From contig JAOQAA010000078.1 of the NCBI GenBank assembly GCA_025963815.1, positions 1 through 14,085 on the forward strand: a stretch of DNA of 14,085 nucleotides. Direction: 5' to 3'. The notes under the pieces were generated by a model that saw only the letters and a program-made list of their open reading frames with translations, searched no databases and had not been told where the DNA came from. Positions within the stretch are counted from its first letter, which is position 1. Each line of letters starts with the position of its first letter. This stretch comes from Capsulimonas sp. (GTDB lineage: Bacteria; Armatimonadota; Armatimonadia; Armatimonadales; Capsulimonadaceae). This document shows positions 13,086 through 14,085 of the stretch, in pieces. A program made the position numbers and the translations under genes.

Positions 13086-14085
13086 ATGGAAGAAAATTCG
13101 CTAGCAGAACGCTTGGATGAAAACCGGCAGAAATCACTCGTTGCAAAATCGATAGGTTATGGGATACTTATCAGCCTGATGATTGCTGTCATCACCATTT
13201 TCTACTGGGCTTCCAAACCTCCCTTACCCATACCGGCAGCCATCATTCCGACGCCGAACGCCTATGACGACTTTATGGCCGCTGGGAAACTCTCGGCGGA
13301 CACTCAAAAAATCGGCTACGCGATTATGCCCAAGCATATTACTAAACGTCACGCCGGCCAAGCTTACACGCTCCAGGAAAAGGCAAAGATGCTGCAAGAG
13401 AATCGGCAGGCGCTGATGAGGGTTCGGATCGGATTGACACACGACTGTGGAAATCCTCTGTCCCGAACGGTCGATCTTGGACTCAGCGAACAACAGCCTT
13501 TCCTCAGCCTAAGTCGCCTGTTCACATTGGAATTCCAGGTCTATAGCGCCCGTGGCAATCACTCCGCAGCAATGAAAAGCTGCCTGGATCAGGCGCAATT
13601 TGGCGCGGTCTTAATCAATGACTGCACTTACGTAGATGTGAGCCGGGGAATGCGTTTCCAAAGAGTAAGCTTTGCGCACGGCTGGGATGAACTCCCCCAT
13701 TTGAACGCCCGAAGCGCCGCCAACGCGGCGCTTCGCCTGGAAAAGATAGACCGCGCGACGATTCCGTTCGTAGCGATGCGCGCGGAGCAAAAATGGGTAG
13801 GATTGACGCTAATCCAGCAGGCGATGATCCCACCGAATCAAAGACAAGACACGATCGCCCAGGCGCTTCAGCGGCTAAACGAGCGTCGTTTTGCGGACGA
13901 CAGGGACCGCCTGATTCAAAAGGCGAGCACCCCATGGTCGACTCCCGTCCATGACGCCACTCCAAAAAAACTCAATTTCATGTATATGATGGTCACCTTA
14001 CTGGAAATGGATGATCATGATGGCTATCAATACTTTCACACAGCCGCCAAGCGGCGGCTGTTTCTGACGGCGCTCACGCTGAAAG
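13086..14085 (+). CDS. Membrane-anchored paralog, family member D (3' end outside the window)
   Basis: Fourth paralog, cut by the window end after 333 codons; the frame from the ATG at 13086 is open throughout. Unlike A-C it begins with a charged 22-residue cytosolic segment (MEENSLAERLDENRQKSLVA) and a single membrane helix (about 23-42, IGYGILISLMIAVITIFYW), so it is probably anchored with the bulk outside (N-in). NAYDDFMAAGKLSADTQKIG starts at residue 58, and YTLQEKAKMLQENRQALMRV matches the family. The SLDAIQLGEM region is diverged (SCLDQAQFGAVL) and has extra cysteines. The last visible residues (RRLFLTALTLK) correspond to the helix that starts the GspG-like block, so that block is expected beyond the window. 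The ribosome site is weak (AGAAG). A terminator-like hairpin lies inside the gene at 14040-14063. Confidence 0.78.
   Translation, partial: MEENSLAERLDENRQKSLVAKSIGYGILISLMIAVITIFYWASKPPLPIPAAIIPTPNAYDDFMAAGKLSADTQKIGYAIMPKHITKRHAGQAYTLQEKAKMLQENRQALMRVRIGLTHDCGNPLSRTVDLGLSEQQPFLSLSRLFTLEFQVYSARGNHSAAMKSCLDQAQFGAVLINDCTYVDVSRGMRFQRVSFAHGWDELPHLNARSAANAALRLEKIDRATIPFVAMRAEQKWVGLTLIQQAMIPPNQRQDTIAQALQRLNERRFADDRDRLIQKASTPWSTPVHDATPKKLNFMYMMVTLLEMDDHDGYQYFHTAAKRRLFLTALTLK

Overview
This is a moderately GC-rich bacterial chromosome segment with dense genes on both strands and short intergenic gaps. The prepilin-type protein at 712-1476 combines a GFTLIELL methylation motif, an [13 protein letters not shown] helix and a C-terminal H-x9-DG motif. 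That combination is typical of the large pseudopilin families of Armatimonadota (Capsulimonas-like bacteria), so this phylum is my best guess. It is inferred from one protein style, not from an rRNA. No rRNA, tRNA, CRISPR array or insertion sequence is visible.

Left part (1-6554) is mostly housekeeping. It holds the 3' end of methionyl-tRNA synthetase (metG) with its C-terminal tRNA-binding domain, a bidirectional terminator, the pseudopilin (minus strand), a minus-strand operon of a 2-Cys peroxiredoxin and a TlpA/thioredoxin-like protein with its own terminator, and a FecE/BtuD-type ABC ATPase fused to a second domain (minus). After these come an RpoD-like sigma factor (plus), a small membrane-anchored protein (minus) and the queuosine-pathway enzyme QueE (minus).

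Right part (6675-14085) is the unusual region. Four paralogous exported or membrane-anchored proteins of about 413-442 residues (the fourth cut by the window end) share an N-terminal NAYD motif, a helical middle with a DAIQLGEM-type motif, and a C-terminal block like the globular part of GspG pseudopilins (YP...L.P...DPF...Y.LYS.GPD). The last three form a head-to-tail operon-like run. Two 116-residue SnoaL/NTF2-like paralogs, a WG-repeat protein on the opposite strand and a small secreted protein lie between the first and second copies. The first NTF2-like gene appears to start at an ATA codon: it aligns residue for residue with its intact paralog and has a well placed Shine-Dalgarno sequence.

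How the genes work together: the peroxiredoxin and thioredoxin-like pair make sense as a peroxide-detoxification unit. The 6675-14085 region looks like a lineage-specific cluster that expanded by duplication. Its role is unknown, but the signal peptides and pseudopilin-like C-termini place it at or outside the cytoplasmic membrane.
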